A DNA stretch of 64,000 nt from Leptodactylus fallax (taxonomy: Eukaryota > Chordata > Amphibia > Anura > Leptodactylidae). Made by a program: the position numbers and the translations under genes. Numbering within the stretch: the first letter of the stretch is position 1; the number at the start of each line of letters is the position of its first letter. The notes under the pieces are model-generated. The model was not told where the DNA came from, did not search any database, and was given only the letters and a program-made list of their open reading frames with translations. The DNA lies in NCBI GenBank assembly GCA_947044405.1, contig CAMRHE010001097.1, positions 62,001-126,000 on the forward strand, read 5' to 3'. Of this stretch, positions 55,753 through 64,000 are shown in pieces.

Positions 55753-57220
55753 TAGTGCCTTGCGAAAGTATTCGGCCCCCTTGAACTTTTCAACCTTTTG
55801 CCACATTTCAGGCTTCAAACATAAGGATATAAAATTTTAATTTTTTTGTGAAGAATCAACAACAAGTGGGACACAATCGTGAAGTGGAACGAAATTTATT
55901 GGATATTTTAAACTTTTGTAAAAAATAAAAAACTGAAAAGTGGGGCGTGCCAAATTATTCGGCCCCTTTAAGTTAATACTTTGTAGCGCCACCTTTTGCT
56001 GTGATTACAACTGCAAGTCGCTTGGGGTATGTCTCTATCAGTTTTGCACATCCAGAGACTGAAATTCTTGACCATTCTTCCTTGGAAAACAGCTCGAGCT
56101 CAGTGAGGTTGGATGGAGAGTGTTTGTGAACAGCAGTTTTCAGCTCTTTCCACAGATTCTCGATTGGATTCAGGTCTGGACTTTGACTTGGCCATTCTAA
56201 CACCTGGATACGTTTGTTTGTGAACCATTCCATTGTAGATTTTGTTTTATGTTTGGGATCATTGTCTTGTTGGAAGATAAATCTCCGTCCCAGTTTCAGG
56301 TCTTTTGCAGACTCCAACAGGTTTTCTTCCAGAATGGTCCTGTATTTGGCTCCATCCATCTTCCCATCAATTTTAACCATCTTCCCTGTCCCTGTTGAAG
56401 AAAAGCAGGCCCATACCATGATGCTGCCACCACCATGTTTGACAGTGGGGATGGTGTGTTCAGGTTGATGAGCTGTGTTGTTTTTATGCCAAACATATCG
56501 TTTTGCATTGTGGCCAAAAAGTTCAATTTTGGTTTCATCTGACCAGAGCACCTTCTTCCACATGTTTGGTGTGTCTCCCAGGTGACTTGTGGCAAACTTT
56601 AAACGAGACTTTTTATGGATATCTTTGAGAAATGGCTTTCTTCTTGCCACTCTTCCATAAAGGCCAAATTCGTGCAGTGTATGACTGATTGTTGTCCTAT
56701 GGACAGACTCTCCCAGCTCAGCTGTAGATCTCTGCAGTTCATCCAGAGTGATCATGGGCCTCTTGGCTGCATCTCTGATCAGTCTTCTCCTTGTTTGAGA
56801 TGAAAGTTTAGAGGGACGGCCGGGTCTTGGTAGATTTGCAGTGGTCTGATACTCCTTCCATTTCAATATGATCGCTTGCACAGTGTTCCTTGGGATGTTT
56901 AAAGTTTGGGAAATCTTTTTGCATCCAAATCCGGCTTTAAACTTCTCCACAACAGTATCACGGACCTGCTTGGTGTGTTCCTTGGTCCTCATGATGCTCT
57001 CTGCACTTTAAACAGAAGCCTGAGACTATCACAGAGCAGGTGCATTTATACGGAGACTTGATTACACACAGGTGGATTATATTTATCATCATCAGTCATT
57101 TAGGACAACATTGGATCATTCAGAGATCCTCACTGAACTTCTGGAGTGAGTTTGCTGCACTGAAAGTAAAGGGGCCGAATAATATTGCACGTACCACTTT
57201 CCAGTATTTTATTTTTTATT
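55753..57220 (-). mobile_element. Tc1/mariner transposon with intact transposase, one end truncated
   Basis: The left terminus TAGTGCCTTGCGAAAGTATT (next to TA) and about 215 bp of inverted repeat are complete (GGCCCCCTTGAACTTTTCAA, CGTGAAGTGGAACGAAATTT). On the other side only the inner part remains: GGGGCCGAATAATATTGCAC, then ACCACTTTCCAGTATTTTA, breaking off at about 57,220 where L1 sequence begins. About 170 bp of the right repeat are therefore missing. It was inserted in the palindromic element at 55,371-55,751. Confidence 0.93.
55973..56992 (-). CDS. Tc1 transposase, uninterrupted 339 codons
   Basis: Full-length frame from MRTKEHTKQVRDTVVEKFKA to ITAKGGATKY. The N-terminal paired helix-turn-helix (GCKKISQTLNIPRNTVQAI) and linker NLPRPGRPSKLSS are followed by the DDE domain. 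Catalytic Asp is in VLWSDETK, Asp in [10 protein letters not shown] and Glu in NPIENLW, with 34 residues between the second and third. 339 residues is the normal Tc1 length. It would bind the terminal repeats and move the element at TA sites. With one terminal repeat truncated, this copy cannot move itself efficiently, but it could encode a protein acting on other copies. Expression is unknown. The start Met is chosen for family length. Confidence 0.95.
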   Translation of the reverse strand: MRTKEHTKQVRDTVVEKFKAGFGCKKISQTLNIPRNTVQAIILKWKEYQTTANLPRPGRPSKLSSQTRRRLIRDAAKRPMITLDELQRSTAELGESVHRTTISHTLHEFGLYGRVARRKPFLKDIHKKSRLKFATSHLGDTPNMWKKVLWSDETKIELFGHNAKRYVWHKNNTAHQPEHTIPTVKHGGGSIMVWACFSSTGTGKMVKIDGKMDGAKYRTILEENLLESAKDLKLGRRFIFQQDNDPKHKTKSTMEWFTNKRIQVLEWPSQSPDLNPIENLWKELKTAVHKHSPSNLTELELFSKEEWSRISVSGCAKLIETYPKRLAVVITAKGGATKY

Positions 57221-59765
57221 GTTTCCCTATTCACGGCCTTTTTGTTGGGTGAACCAATCCCTGATTCTATTTCACACTCTTTTCTCACCCTCATCCCGAA
57301 ACCTGATAAGGACCACCTAGATTGCAGGAATTACAGGCCCATATCACTTCTGAATACGGATCTCAAGCTGTTTGCCAAGATTCTGGCGTCTAGACTTAAC
57401 ATGTGCCTCCCCTCTCTGATCCATAAAGATCAGGTAGGCTTTGTACCTTGCCGCCAGCGAGGTGATAATACCAGGAGAACCATCCATCTTATAGACTTGG
57501 CGTCTCGCTCTGGCTCCGAACTCTTGGTACTCAGCTTGGACGCGGAAAAGGCGTTTGATCGTCTGGGATGGCCCTTTTTATTTGAGGCCCTGTCCACGTT
57601 TGGATTTACAGGTCCCTTCTTGAGAGCAATCAGGGGTCTTTACTCCTCCCCGTCGGCCACTGTCAAGCTTCCTCACGCCTCTTCTCCCCCGTTTCGTCTA
57701 CACAACGGCACTAGACAAGGTTTCCCTCTATCCCCTCTTCTTTTTGTACTCTGTATTGAGCCACTGGCGGCGGCCATCCGTCTGAGCCCCAATATCGCGG
57801 GGGTTCGTGTACGCAATCGAGAATTCAAGCTTTCCTTGTTCGCTGATGACATCCTCCTGACCCTTACTAACCCCCATGTATCCCTTCCCAACCTCCATGA
57901 CCTCCTTTCCCGCTTTGATCGTCTGTCTGGTTATACTGTAAGGTCAATACTTCAAAGACAAAGGCCCTACCTATTCGAATCCCCCAGTCTAGCTTGGCTG
58001 GCCTTCAGGCTGCCTTTCGGTATAGATGGCAGTCCTCCTCGCTAAAATACTTGGGCGTATATCTAACTGGATCCTTTTCCCAATTATACCAGGCAAATTT
58101 CCCCTCCCTTTTTAGACATATTTGGGCCCTCCTTACTAAGTGGTTGGTACTGCCTCTGTCTCTCTTTGGCCGGATCACCGCAGTAAAGATGACTATCCTG
58201 CCTAAGCTGCTTTATTATTTTGAGACCCTCCCGGTCCCGGTGCCCCTTCGGGACCTCTGGGCGCTGCAGGGCTCAATCCTCCGATTTGTCTGGGCTGGAG
58301 GGAGACACAGGCTTTCTAGGCAGCTTATGATGACCCCTAGGGAGAGAGGTGGCCTTTCTCTTCCCAAATTAGTTTTATACTACTGGGTGGCCCACCTACG
58401 CAGGGTCCCGGCTTGGTCCACTCTCCAGGCTTACTCTAAGTGGATGGAGATCGAGAAGCTGTGGCTTGCTCCGCAACATCCTAATTCCCTGCTTTGGACT
58501 GGTCCTCATTCCTCCCCCCCCCCCGGGAGTGCCTTGTTAGGCCCTATGGCACTCACGAGAGATGTGCGTCCCGTTTCCCCCTCTCCTCCTCGTGTTCCTC
58601 CATGACCGCTTTCCTTTTTCACCCTAATTACCCGCCTGGACTCACTGGGCCGGTAGTGGGTCCTTGGCTGAGAGCGGGCCTTTTTCGGGACGCTGACATC
58701 ATTGATTATAGGACCCGGGCTCTTTTACCATTTGCTGATCTCCAAGCCGGATTTGGCCTGCCCCGATCCAGTGAGTTCATGTATATCCAGGTCTCCCATC
58801 TGGCCTCCTCTATTTTTCAAGGCCCCACAGCACCCATTGCTACGCTTTTTGAGAAACTTTGTAAAACGGGTGTTGGGACAACAGGGTTTATTTCTGACAT
58901 ATACCGCCTTCTTTCGAACCCCACCCCAGATGTTTTGCCCCAACATACTTATATGTCACGGTGGGAGACCTATTGGGGACACCCATCTCGAGTAACGATT
59001 GGTCCCTTATATGGAGTAGAGCACCCAGGACTTCTAGATGTGTTACACAAAAAGAAAATATTTTTAAGATGTTGATGCATTGGTATCACACCCCCAGCTG
59101 CACTTCACTCTTTTGACAAGAATGTCCCGGACTGCTGCTGGCGGTGTGGCACCCGCCCCGCACGTATTTTCCATCTCTTTTGGACCTGCCCCCTGCTCCA
59201 TCCCTATTGGCGCCAGGTCCGGGGGCTCCTGGAAGGGGTCCTCGGTGTTAGCCTTCCCCTGTCCCCTAGGACTTACCTTCTCAACCTCCCCCCCCCCCCC
59301 TGATACTTTGCGCAGGCCCGCTCTCCAGCTCCTGTTGCTCCTCCTTACTTCCGCTAGATGCCTGATTGCTAAACACTGGCGGCAACCAGCCCCCCGGCCC
59401 TGGAGGAGTTATATGCTAGGATTAAAGATTTGCGATCCCTGGAGTACCTGACGGCCCTTCTTAATAATGAGGAGAGGTTCTGCCTGATCTGGAAACCGTG
59501 GGATGAGTTTTGGGCGGTCCGGCCTCTCTGACCCGGCTGCTGTGTGGCCTCTTACTTCCTGGATGTCCTTCTGTCACCCTTCTGTCCTCCTGTCTTGTCT
59601 GCCCCTGTTTGTTGTCAGATTCCTTGGCTTTTTTGGGGCCATTTCTGGCCAGTTTGTTTAAGGCTCTGTAATTTATTGAGAATGCTGGGTAATCCCCGTC
59701 TGTCCTATGTTTCACGTATATTGTTATTCCCTCTGTATGATAAAAACTTAGCAACTTGAAAAATA
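57221..59765 (+). mobile_element. 5'-truncated L1 with broken ORF2
   Basis: Starts inside the reverse transcriptase and ends after the ORF2 stop near 59,531, with a 3' UTR to about 59,760 (GTATGATAAAAACTTAGCAA). No endonuclease or ORF1 is present. It directly abuts the truncated Tc1 repeat. No target duplication was found, so the junction may reflect a deletion or an unusual insertion. Confidence 0.88.
57236..59531 (+). pseudogene. L1 reverse transcriptase, frameshifted
   Basis: First frame: GEPIPDSISHSFLTLIPKPD, YRPISLLNTDLKLFAKILAS, LSLDAEKAFDRLGW and the catalytic FADD in LSLFADDILLTL. Frameshifts near 58,000 and 58,550, and a stop at about 59,073, split the rest: LKYLGVYLTGSFSQLYQ, then SEFMYIQVSHLASSIFQGP. 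The tail ends EYLTALLNNEERFCLIWKPW. The coding is GC-richer than its surroundings, unlike the L1 at 32,644, so it is a different L1 lineage. Confidence 0.88.
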
Positions 59766-59797
59766 ATCTTGTAAAATCTTTGTATTTCTCTAAACAG

Positions 59798-59926
59798 CTT
59801 GCTGTACAAATTCTAGCAAAAGTGCTTGCTATCCTACGCACAGCAGCTGAACATGCTGGGCAGGAGCAGAGCATAGGAATGCTGCTGATCCAAGAGATGC
59901 AGGAGACTGAAAATTCAGATCACTAG
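59798..59926 (+). CDS. possible terminal exon, low confidence
   Basis: After a good acceptor (TTGTATTTCTCTAAACAG) one frame is open for 42 codons: LAVQILAKVLAILRTAAEHA, then GQEQSIGMLLIQEMQETENS and DH, stop. An AATAAA lies 12 bp past the stop (59938-59943). It is not recognised as any protein. Its only open frame requires phase 0, while androglobin exon 15 ends in phase 1, so it cannot be the next androglobin exon directly. It starts within 40 bp of the L1 end and could be chance. Confidence 0.2.
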   Translation, partial: LAVQILAKVLAILRTAAEHAGQEQSIGMLLIQEMQETENSDH

Positions 59927-59943
59927 TATCAGAAACTAATAAA

Positions 59944-61610
59944 TGGTAATGATGTCAAGGTCATGACGTATGGTGCTGAAGTCAATAGGAGATCTGTTAA
60001 GATTAAAATAACACTGTACAGTATATAGAGTAATTCAATAATCCGTAATTATTACCTAATTAGCATCTGCAAGCCAGAGAAAATCTGCTATATAATACAA
60101 TGCAATGCATATAATTGGGGTGTAGAAAGAACCCCATTCACATTTGGAGAAAAAAAATATGACATCATGCTGCAGATTTTAAAAATTGTCCTTGTTTTTT
60201 GCTGTTAATTTCTCATACACTGTAAAATCTATATAGAACCTCCAAGATTACAGGTAAAGCTGAGCAATTATGACCAAAATTTAAATCATGATTAATTGAT
60301 TATTTTGCCTTTGATTACACTTTTTTACATGCCGTGCCCCCTATTTATATGCCACCCCATACCAATTTTGGTTTTGGTTATTTACATATTAGTGATCTTG
60401 ATTGGATAACCCACAGATAGTGACACATAGCCAATGGCAGTGTGGGAAAGGATGGCCTGGATGCAAAATAATCAATGTGAGCAAGTTCACACTCCTCTAC
60501 TCACTGTGTGAAGTGTGTTAGTCTCTACCCACCAACTCAGAGAAAAATGAAAACTACAGATAAAGTTAGCCAAGGGGAGAAAGCTGCTAAAAATTGCAGT
60601 TTATTTATATTATATGTCGGTGTTACTTCTTATGTACACAAATGTGTAACTTACGAAATCACTATACTTTCTATGCTTTGAAATCCACTGGGCTCACAAT
60701 TTTAAGAAATAAAGACAGGACTGTCAGCCTAGCCCATACACAACAGATCACAGCAGACAGATGGCATAAAAAAACAATACAACAGATTTTGGTTCTGACC
60801 AACTTTAGTTGATGGTTGGCTGTATGGGACAGACTGCCATAAGTTTATGTATGACCAACAAACAACAGACAGTCTAAAATCTGCCACTTCAGCAGTCTAA
60901 AATCTATTGTGTATGGCCAGCTTAAGGGATAGGGGTCAAGGGATCAATTTAGCAAAAGTTGGATTTGTAACATTCACTACAGATGCAGATATGATGCAAT
61001 ATAGATGGAGCAGCTGCCAAACGAATGTTCATTATGTTAACGAATGTTCATTTTTCAGTTAGCTCTATTGCTTCCCATTCCAACTGAATGGCGACTGCAC
61101 TACTCAATTTGCAAATTGCTTAACGTCATTATTTTGTGATTTCTCTTTTCTTTGATTTGAAAGATCTTTCATGTCCTCTAACATTGGCTGTGTTATATAG
61201 TGCTGGAAAGCTGACAGTGTGCTGAATTCAGTGCACTGCTACTATCTGTCTTGGTTGCAGATATATTTCTGCCATTTGTTTCGGCACCGTTTTCACTGTC
61301 AGAGGGGCCAGCCTCACCGCTTAGCATTAACACCTCCCCCCACCAAGAGTACAAAGCTATGCAAGTGTACTGCTTTCCATCGATATGCAAGATGGCCATT
61401 GTTAGAGGGCATGAACAGTCCTCTAAAGTTTTTTCTGAATAATTAATGTCAAAAAGTCCACTTTGTTGTGATTCCAAACTTTCCTTTCTACAATAAACAT
61501 GAAAAAAGTCGAAAGAGAATAAACACTTTTTACAGATACTTTCTAAAGTAGGTGACCCTAAATTGTCAAATAAATCCATTTGTATAAATGGTATATATGC
61601 TGTGTGTGTA
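59944..61610. other. downstream intron or intergenic sequence, nothing recognised
   Basis: AT-rich, no element termini, no phase-1 exon with good borders. A short direct repeat AACGAATGTTCAT occurs at about 61,021-61,052. Confidence 0.4.
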
Positions 61611-61695
61611 TTTGTGTGTATATATATATAGATATATATATCTATATATATAGATATAGTATATATATATATACTGTATACACACACACACACAC
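61611..61695. repeat. compound TA/GATA/CA microsatellite
   Basis: TGTGTATATATATATAGATA-type, with ATATATCTATATATATAGAT forming a palindrome, then a (CA)n run at about 61,680-61,695. Confidence 0.95.
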
Positions 61696-63053
61696 CACTG
61701 AATAATGCGTATTTTCATATACAATGTCAAGGAATATTTTTGGAAAATATATTTTACTATGTATTGTACATGGTACCATGTAAATAACTAGTCAAAATAT
61801 ACATTTTTTTTTTTTTACTTTGGCATATTTGAAAAAAATAATGTAACAGTGCCACCTACTGTGCCCATTAATTTTTTAACAAATCTTATTTAACAGAATG
61901 AGTTACATAAGCCCGAAACAAGGGCATTAGCAATTATTTCTTTTATTAGGTTTATATTATATAGTGTCAACATTTTAGTGCTGTATATCTAATCTTGCTC
62001 TCCTTTTTTAGCCACACTGTATAATCTATTTGCTAAAAAGCCAACTTATTGCTATGCTTAAAGTGACCATTTGGAAAAAAAAGTCAAAGATCCGACTTTT
62101 GTCTGGAAGGATGATACATCCCCAAATTATACTTCGTATACATGGTTACTGCTGATCCAGAGGTCATTATACTGTCAGCTCGTTCAGTATGGCCATACAA
62201 TTAGGTGCCAAGCACCAGTTGTCATGAATTACCAAGAGCTTGAAGAGAGATAAGTCTCTGCACAGATTTTCAGCCCTTTTCCTGCGGGTCATTATATGAC
62301 TAAATTCATAAGGCATACTATGTCTGGAGATTGTCTTTGTCTTTGCAGAGGACATAGACTATACACCATACATGCCCTTCTAAAGATTCTTGGAAAAGCA
62401 TATGCATAAGTCCTTGGTGAAAAAAAAATAAAAATTTCTCTACTGTCACCTATTACTAAGTTTACACATGCTGTTTTTGGGATTTATTTATTTAAACTAA
62501 GCTATATATTAACGAGTATTTATGTCAGTTTGCAGCACTTTTCTTTAAAAAACACTAGAATCCTAATAGACCCAGTTATAGGTTCCACTGTTATATCTAA
62601 AGGCGTGACTAAAGAGTATGACAGACACTGACCAGGGAAATATCTTGAAAAATGGTAGATTTGTTTTTTGTGCAATAAATGACGTACTGGAAAAGATGTT
62701 TGGTTTAAACGATTAAAGATGCACTCCACGGGGCATGGGGTGGGATGGGTCTACAAAGGATTCTTTGCCTAGTCCAGGTTACTGAGCAAAGCAGAGGTTC
62801 ATTTGTCAATTGTTGACCAGCAGAGGCAGACATAGACAATTGAGGGGCCCTGTGCAAGAACAGTTTAGTGCCCCTTGTTTTCCCATACCTTAGCACAGGG
62901 CACCCCCTTGACAATCTACCAGTAGTGTTTAGTCCTGAAGTTTGGGCATTTTCCTGCAATCTAATAGATGGAATAATATTCAAAGTCTGCAGTTAAGGTG
63001 ACTTACTGGGCCCCTGTGCAGCTACACAGTTTGCACCAATGTTATGTCCACCC
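61696..63053. other. sequence with nothing recognised
   Basis: No element ends or coding exons. The piece near 62,820-63,050 (GGGGCCCTGTGCAAGAACAG, GGGCCCCTGTGCAGCTACAC) may be part of a diverged dispersed repeat. Confidence 0.4.
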
Positions 63054-63656
63054 TAAGGCAGGGTTCACACTACCGTTGATGTCCGTTCTGATAGTGTCCG
63101 TTAAAAAAAGAAAAACAAAAAAAAACGGACACCTATCATAACAGACATTAACGGACACTAACTGATGTTAATGTGTCCGTTTTTTTAACTGATCCAATTA
63201 ATGGATTAGTTAAAAAAAACGGACACATTAGCATCCGTTAGCATCAGTTAGTGTCCGTTTTTTAACACTGTCTGTTTTTTTTTTTTCTGCTTTCTGAGCA
63301 TGCGCAGGAAAAAAACGGACATAAAATAACGGACAATAACTGATGGCTATCAGTTACTGTCCGTTATAAGTCCGTTACCCATAGACTTCAATGCTAAAAA
63401 AATAACGGACACTTGCTGTCCGTCAAGAATTCGTTATTTCAAACGGACAAAAAAGTCCTGCATGTAGGATTTTTTGTTCGCGAAAAAAAACGGACTTCTG
63501 ACAGATTGGGTGTAAACGGACACGAACAGATACCAACAAACACAATATAAAACGGATTTCTGATGGTTCAGCTAGTGTCCGATGCTAAAATCTTGTAACG
63601 GACAATAGCAACGGACACTACAGACGGTCACCAACGGTAGTGTGAACGCCCCCTTA
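63054..63656. mobile_element. palindromic element rich in ACGGAC words
   Basis: About 600 bp. Left end AGGCAGGGTTCACACTACCG; right end CGGTAGTGTGAACGCCCCCT. The interior is built from many copies of ACGGAC / GTCCGTT in both orientations, including long arms such as TCCGTTAGCATCAGTTAGTG and AACTGATGTTAATGTGTCCG. Non-coding. The CACACTAC termini relate it to the GTTCACAC elements at 13,469 and 50,923. Confidence 0.85.
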
Positions 63657-64000
63657 TGGCCAGCTTCAGATCAATCCCTGTATTTTCATTTGATGTATGT
63701 ATTTGTTCTTAGTGAATAGCATTTTTCTCAAATTAGTGACTTTCAGTAGATTGCAGGTAAATAGCTGTCCTAGAATCCAGTTATCTACATCTGCTTTAGT
63801 ACTGGGTTCTTAAAGTTTGACAACTAATATGTAGCTTTATACTTGGGATCGGAGCTAACTATCCAAACTAACACTACAATCCACTGTACAGTTACATGCA
63901 ACTATTACCTGATACTTGTTTGCAACTTCCTAAAATGTCACCAACCTAAATTTGTTTCTGACCTGGGGTCCATCTGTAGATCGCTGCTCTTGCCCTGAAC
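63657..64000. other. window end, nothing recognised
   Basis: No element or exon recognised in the final 340 bp. Confidence 0.4.

Noticed and set aside
59461..59874. 137-codon minus-strand frame over the L1 3' end
   Set aside because: It crosses the L1 boundary and reads antisense to L1 ORF2; no family resemblance.
62011..62056. TTTTTTAG followed by CCACACTG as the next androglobin exon
   Set aside because: In the required phase it reaches a stop after about 15 codons and no donor precedes it.

Overview
This window is nuclear DNA from a vertebrate, most likely a frog or toad. It carries one identifiable host gene on the + strand, in 15 exons with long introns. The rest is mostly transposable elements: Tc1/mariner copies, L1 and L2/CR1-type LINEs, hAT and other short inverted-repeat elements, and a Helitron. 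I infer the anuran assignment from this repeat mix and from the vertebrate protein; no sequence here fixes the species. I see no bacterial operon, rRNA, tRNA or CRISPR.

The host gene is androglobin (ADGB/adgb). The 15 exons lie between 663 and 52,747. All have GT-AG boundaries, and all 14 joins keep codon phase, giving a continuous partial protein of about 680 residues. In order it encodes a calpain-domain-III-like stretch (exons 1-5), the first part of a circularly permuted globin (exons 5-7), an IQ calmodulin-binding motif (exon 8), the displaced globin A-B helices (exons 9-10), a beta-rich region (exons 10-13), a Ser/Lys-rich linker (exon 14) and the start of the next segment (exon 15). 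The N-terminal calpain-like part and the C-terminus lie outside the window. No convincing downstream exon was found between 52,748 and 64,000, except a phase-incompatible candidate at 59,798-59,926.

Layout of the introns. 1-545: LINE 3' end. Intron 1: an inverted-repeat element and a nearly complete Tc1 copy with one early stop. Intron 2: a doubly deleted Tc1 derivative, a Helitron with strong hairpins, and a hAT element holding a 1-kb minisatellite of 31-bp units. Introns 4-8: inverted-repeat elements, a 666-bp insertion with a 16-bp target duplication, an L2-like fragment, and a second copy of the doubly deleted Tc1. Intron 9: a broken Tc1, and a 5'-truncated L1 split by a solo-LTR-like element. 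Intron 10: a hAT MITE with an 8-bp duplication, and a 6.6-kb L1 with both ORFs, a 19-bp target duplication and another solo LTR inside ORF1. Introns 11-14: mainly short inverted-repeat elements and AT microsatellites. After exon 15: L1 fragments, two TTTAAAGGG-type elements, a Tc1 copy with an uninterrupted 339-codon transposase, a truncated L1 abutting it, and a 0.6-kb palindromic element rich in the word ACGGAC.

I found no new multi-gene system. The most informative signals are the split globin laid out exon by exon, two solo-LTR insertions whose removal restores the interrupted L1 reading frames, two dispersed Tc1 copies with the same pair of internal deletions, and the hairpin and minisatellite structures of intron 2.
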